From Massilia forsythiae (lineage in GTDB: Bacteria > Pseudomonadota > Gammaproteobacteria > Burkholderiales > Burkholderiaceae_D): a stretch of 64,000 bases of DNA. Below, one piece after another: positions 61,044 through 64,000 of this stretch (positions are counted from its first letter, which is position 1; each line of letters begins with the position of its first letter). A program made the position numbers and the translations under genes. The stretch is from assembly GCF_012849555.1 (NCBI RefSeq), contig NZ_CP051685.1, forward strand, positions 1,240,001 through 1,304,000, given 5' to 3'. Below the pieces are notes generated by a model. That model ran no database searches, was not told the origin of the DNA, and was given only the letters and a program-made list of their open reading frames with translations.

Positions 61044-61539
61044 GCTGCCTTCCTATCCAGACCCGCTGCCCCTTGTGCAGCAGATGCCATTCGTGAATGT
61101 GGGTGAAGAACTTTTCTCGCTGGACCGGTTCCAGCACCTCGGCCAAGTTCACCAGTACACGCGGGTCCCAAAAGCGCAGCAGCGCAGTGCGCCCGTCAGG
61201 TAGTTCTATGTCCAGGTTCAGTTGCAGCAGTTGTGCCAAGCCTTCAAGTGTTTGTGCGGCGATCAGCCAGCTGACTGCGGGGACGGCTTGCTCCATTGCC
61301 GCCAGCGTATCGACGAGCCTCGCGCCGACGTGCTCGGCATCGATCAGCCACGGCCCGGCATGGGCCAAGGCCGCGTCCGGAGTGCCGGCGAACAGTGAAT
61401 GGAAACCCTCGCGCGCCGTACACGGTTCGCCGCACTGCGCGCGGTACTGAACACCATCAACCAGCGCGTACAACCGCAGTGCGGCCGTGCTCTGCTGCAA
61501 TAGCGCGAGCCGCGTCACTACATCGGGTGGGGCGCTCAA
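61030..61539 (-). CDS. DUF4123 T6SS adaptor/chaperone (Tap/Tec-like)
   Basis: 169 aa. The DUF4123 pattern is clear: LYALVDGVQYRAQC, PWLIDAEHVGARL, VSWLIAAQTLEGLAQLLQ, LRFWDPRVLVNLAEVL. Such adaptors load effectors onto VgrG or PAAR spikes. The likely start is a TTG at 61539 overlapping the PAAR stop (TTGA); readings further upstream run antisense-like through the PAAR gene. Ends 14 bp inside the next gene. Confidence 0.85.
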   Translation of the reverse strand: MSAPPDVVTRLALLQQSTAALRLYALVDGVQYRAQCGEPCTAREGFHSLFAGTPDAALAHAGPWLIDAEHVGARLVDTLAAMEQAVPAVSWLIAAQTLEGLAQLLQLNLDIELPDGRTALLRFWDPRVLVNLAEVLEPVQREKFFTHIHEWHLLHKGQRVWIGRQHAQA

Positions 61540-61952
61540 TCGCGCACCACGGTCGCGCTGCCGGTCGCCGCCGCCTTGAGCAGGCAATCCAGGCAGATAC
61601 CCGATGTCGTGCTTGCTGCGATCAGCGATGTGGCCGCCAGTGCTTCGGCCTTGTCCTCGGCGGCCGGGTCGCCCAGCGACGATTGATCCGACCAGATCGT
61701 CGTTATTTGACCGGAAATCAATTTTGCCCCGCAAGCGGTCGAATCCATGTGGCGCGCGTAGCCGTTGCCGTCACTGTCGACCAAGTCGCTTGGCCCAGAC
61801 GTGATCGGGAAAGTCCCCTTGCATTTTGGGCATACGGTCATGTCGCCGACGCGCGCAACGTACTTGCCATGGATGTCGAAGGTGAGATCGGCACTTATGA
61901 CTGTGCCGCCATGACTGGTCTTGTCGCCCAAGACAATAAGTGGTCTGCTCAA
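61536..61952 (-). CDS. PAAR-domain spike protein
   Basis: 138 aa. Opens MSRPLIVLGDKTSHGGTVISADLTFDIHGKYVARVGDMTVCPKC, the PAAR repeats that form the sharp tip on a VgrG spike, with zinc-type CPKC. GTFPI and the GYARHMDSTACGAKL segment complete the cone. The C-terminal 45 residues are an Ala-rich tail with CLDCLL. It heads the effector operon and should carry the toxin into target cells. No VgrG, Hcp or T6SS core gene is in the window. Confidence 0.87.
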   Translation of the reverse strand: MSRPLIVLGDKTSHGGTVISADLTFDIHGKYVARVGDMTVCPKCKGTFPITSGPSDLVDSDGNGYARHMDSTACGAKLISGQITTIWSDQSSLGDPAAEDKAEALAATSLIAASTTSGICLDCLLKAAATGSATVVRD

Positions 61953-62227
61953 ATGCCGCTCCTTGTTGAATTTTCAGATTCCCATAATTGTTTTCACGAG
62001 AGCGCTATTTCTAGCACGAAATTAATATACAAGGAACTTTTCCAGCCGACTAGAAGTAAAAGCTGCTGTGCCACGAAATGTTTCACAAGCGAATATCAGG
62101 TTAGCCGTCAAGACCCACCTGCTTATACACGCGCTTTCTGAACAATTCATGGCGTTTTTCGTACCAGTCCTTGAGTGCCTGAATAAGTGTGCAAGACAGC
62201 AGTCTATGTGACCAATTACTGCACTAC

Positions 62228-63493
62228 ATAAGGCCACCTCGAATAACCCAGTTTTGAACGCCAGCAGGCAATCTGAAGCACGATTCAGCGTACCGCGACG
62301 CTCCGACAACGCGATTTTTGATCGCGACACGTATATGAACAGGCTGGTTTGGCAGCCGCAGGCTGCCAAACCGTGGGTTTAGAACGGTGCCAGACCGCGT
62401 TCTTTCAAGAATACGAGACGCTTGAGGTTGTAGCTGGCAGCCTTCAACTGCAGGACGAAGGTCGTGCGCACGATGCCAAGGCAGCGCACCAGTTTTCCAC
62501 CCATTTGAGCCAGGGCGCCGAATACATGCTCAACACGGGCTCGCGGGATAGCGATCGCGCGGTTGCGCCGTTTCTGCGTCTCGGAAATGCCTTTGGTCGC
62601 ATGGCCGCGTCGCTGAATATGCACGCGCCATCCGGCTTGTTTCAATCTGGCTTCGCGTTCGATGCTGGGATAGCCACGGTCGGCATAGACATCCCGGCTC
62701 GTGTTGCTCAGGTCGAGCAACTCCTCGAAGACCGTGGTATCGGCCACAGCGGCATGGGTGATGGCGATCTTGCGGATCAGCTTGCAACGCTTGTCGACGC
62801 TGGCGTGCAGCTTGTACCCAAAATGATTCTTGCCGTGCTTTTTGGTCCATTTGGCATCGACGTCCTTTTGCGCGCGCTTGTGCGGTTTCCAGCCCAACGG
62901 CATCGTGCCTTCCTTGACCGTCTCGGCCTCCTCGCGCTTGTTGCGCTGGATCGGGGCTTGTACCAGCGATGCGTCGACGATCTGGCCGCAGCGCGCAAGA
63001 TAGCCCTGCGACAGTAACTGCTGCTGGACTTGCTCGAATACCTGATTGCCTACGCCAGCCTGCGCGAGGCGGTCACGGAACAGCCAGATCGTCTTGGCGT
63101 CCGGGATGCTGCTGCTTTCCGTCAGGTCCAGGAAACGCAGGAAGCTGCGCCGGTCCAGCAACTGATATTCCAGCGCGTCGTCGGCCAGGTTGTAGAGCTG
63201 TTGCAGCACCAAGATCTTGATCATCAATACTGTCGGGTATGGCGGACGGCCGCCCTTGGCACGCGACGGACGCGGCGCGGCGGCATCGATGCTCCCCGCC
63301 AGCGCCTCGAAATCCACATGCTCGGCCAGGCCCACCAGCGGATCGCCCAGCTTCGCGCGCCGGTCCTCGCGCTCCTGCTCGGCAAATAGACTGATCCTGG
63401 GCTTCATCACGGCGACACTCGCTGGCTTGGTTCGATCTCAAGATTTTACCCAGCCAGGGCCAGGTCAGCCGAGGTTTTTCGAGGTTCCCATAA
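62228..63493 (-). mobile_element. IS5-like insertion sequence (62232-63489) with 4-bp target duplication
   Basis: The left end GGCCACCTCGAATAACCCAG (62232 on) and the right end, read inversely, GGGAACCTCGAAAAACCTCG (ending 63489) form imperfect inverted repeats. ATAA flanks both ends (62228-62231 and 63490-63493), the 4-bp duplication expected of IS5-group elements. Length 1258 bp with one transposase gene. A perfect 12-bp hairpin (62346-62372) lies just after the transposase stop. It sits upstream of the T6SS effector module. Confidence 0.85.
62379..63407 (-). CDS. IS5-family DDE transposase
   Basis: 342 aa. N-terminal GGRPPYPTVLMIKILVLQQLYNLADDALEYQLLDRRSFLRFL is the DUF772-like region of IS5-type transposases. 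The DDE residues appear as Asp in QIVDASLVQAP, Asp in VYADRGYPS and Glu in ARVEHVFGAL. KWTKKHGKNHFGYKLHASVD and the C-terminal LQLKAASYNLKRLVFL also fit. The reading is intact from ATG 63407 (a GTG at 63410 is also possible), so the copy looks active. Confidence 0.92.
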   Translation of the reverse strand: MKPRISLFAEQEREDRRAKLGDPLVGLAEHVDFEALAGSIDAAAPRPSRAKGGRPPYPTVLMIKILVLQQLYNLADDALEYQLLDRRSFLRFLDLTESSSIPDAKTIWLFRDRLAQAGVGNQVFEQVQQQLLSQGYLARCGQIVDASLVQAPIQRNKREEAETVKEGTMPLGWKPHKRAQKDVDAKWTKKHGKNHFGYKLHASVDKRCKLIRKIAITHAAVADTTVFEELLDLSNTSRDVYADRGYPSIEREARLKQAGWRVHIQRRGHATKGISETQKRRNRAIAIPRARVEHVFGALAQMGGKLVRCLGIVRTTFVLQLKAASYNLKRLVFLKERGLAPF

Positions 63494-63671
63494 TGTAGCT
63501 ACGCAGAATACAATCGCATGAAAAATTCGGTCGGATTTTCAACCAGCATGTCTGCTTTTAAAATAAAGCTTACTGTCACTCTTTATGAGAAATTATTTCA
63601 TCTATCAATAGCCGCGTGCTCCTGACCGGTCGCGCTTTCCGTCTCAGCCATCGCTTGCGCACCCTGACGAT

Positions 63672-64000
63672 CTACCTTTTGCCAGCCTCGTATGCCGCCA
63701 GGTGCACCACCGCCGCCAGCCGCTTCACCAGCGCGTCGATCTCCTCCACCGGCACCTGCGCATAACCCAGCACCAGCCCGTTCCACGGCGCACCTTCGCT
63801 AGTCGCATGCGCCGACAATGGATTGACCACGATCCCTTCTTCACGCGCGCGGCGCACGATCGCGGCATCGTCCAGGCGCGTTTCCAGCAGCAGCGACAAG
63901 TGCATGCCCGCCGACGCGCCCTGCACCGTCACGGCCCGCCCCAGGTGCCGCTCGACGGCCTCGACCAGCGCGTCGCGCCGCTGGCGGTACAGGCGACGCA
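63672..64000 (-). CDS. MocR-type GntR/aminotransferase regulator, C-terminal part (runs off the window)
   Basis: 109 residues of the protein end are visible. RRLYRQRRDALVEAVERHLGRAVTV, GMHLSLLLETRLDDAAIVRRAREEGIVV and LVLGYAQVPVEEIDALVKRLA match the C-terminus of PLP-binding MocR regulators (PdxR-like). The helix-turn-helix and the cofactor Lys lie outside the window. It ends 182 bp from the IS; I see nothing definite in that gap. Confidence 0.85.
   Translation of the reverse strand, partial: RRLYRQRRDALVEAVERHLGRAVTVQGASAGMHLSLLLETRLDDAAIVRRAREEGIVVNPLSAHATSEGAPWNGLVLGYAQVPVEEIDALVKRLAAVVHLAAYEAGKR

Noticed and set aside
58082..64000. Prophage or integrative element end with an attachment site
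   Set aside because: No integrase, tRNA gene or direct repeat beyond the IS target duplication was found.
1..64000. tRNA, rRNA or riboswitch genes
   Set aside because: No cloverleaf, rRNA core or known aptamer pattern was recognised by eye, including upstream of queC where a preQ1 switch could be expected. A covariance-model scan would settle this.

Overview
The window looks like chromosome from a high-GC betaproteobacterium of the Oxalobacteraceae (Massilia, Telluria or Duganella type). This is inferred from codon use rich in G/C third positions, the TamA/TamB, QueC, KatE and VirK/YbjX set, HD-GYP and GAF signalling proteins, polysaccharide-active enzymes, and two families of short palindromic intergenic repeats. 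No rRNA, tRNA, CRISPR array or replication origin was found.

Region by region. 0-10 kb: the start of a chemotaxis receptor, a UV-damage endonuclease (uvsE) behind a repeat element, an aldo/keto reductase, a bestrophin-like channel, a Ser/Gly-rich secreted low-complexity protein ending in a 16-bp minisatellite, a beta-lactamase-fold lipoprotein, a luciferase-like monooxygenase, a YecD-like hydrolase homologue and an M1 aminopeptidase. 10-20 kb: a two-domain M16 peptidase, a Tat-exported YcbK-type M15 peptidase followed by two envelope proteins, a SnoaL-like protein, a hotdog thioesterase, and a large-subunit catalase (katE) with an AT-rich upstream region. 20-27 kb: a signalling cluster with a response regulator carrying DUF3369 and HD-GYP, a hybrid histidine kinase, a DUF296 protein and a double-GAF histidine kinase. 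27-36 kb: small proteins, a MITE-like hairpin, queC and, divergently, the tamA-tamB operon. 36-49 kb: an epimerase-like SDR with a divergent MmyB-like regulator, a broken P-loop gene start, an alpha/beta hydrolase, paired membrane proteins, a VirK homologue, a GH3 glycosidase divergent from an acetylesterase, a Tat-exported aldolase-like PLP enzyme, and fsr divergent from an AraC-type regulator.

49-64 kb is more accessory. A lower-GC DUF4214/excalibur lipoprotein and a CPBP protease precede a three-gene SMC operon (kleisin-like, winged-helix-like, SMC ATPase) that resembles MksFEB/Wadjet but has no nuclease subunit beside it. After a few small genes comes a compact type VI secretion effector module read leftward: PAAR, DUF4123 adaptor, a small protein, a Tox-REase-5 nuclease toxin and an Imm52 immunity protein. 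An IS5-like element with a 4-bp target duplication lies just upstream of it. The window ends in a MocR-type regulator.

The most notable items are the SMC operon without a JetD/MksG partner, the T6SS toxin-immunity module beside an IS, the MITE whose ends match that IS, and two dispersed repeat families: GGGGTCAGAGC elements, and four inverted REP pairs with a GGGTCCCCGCC core.
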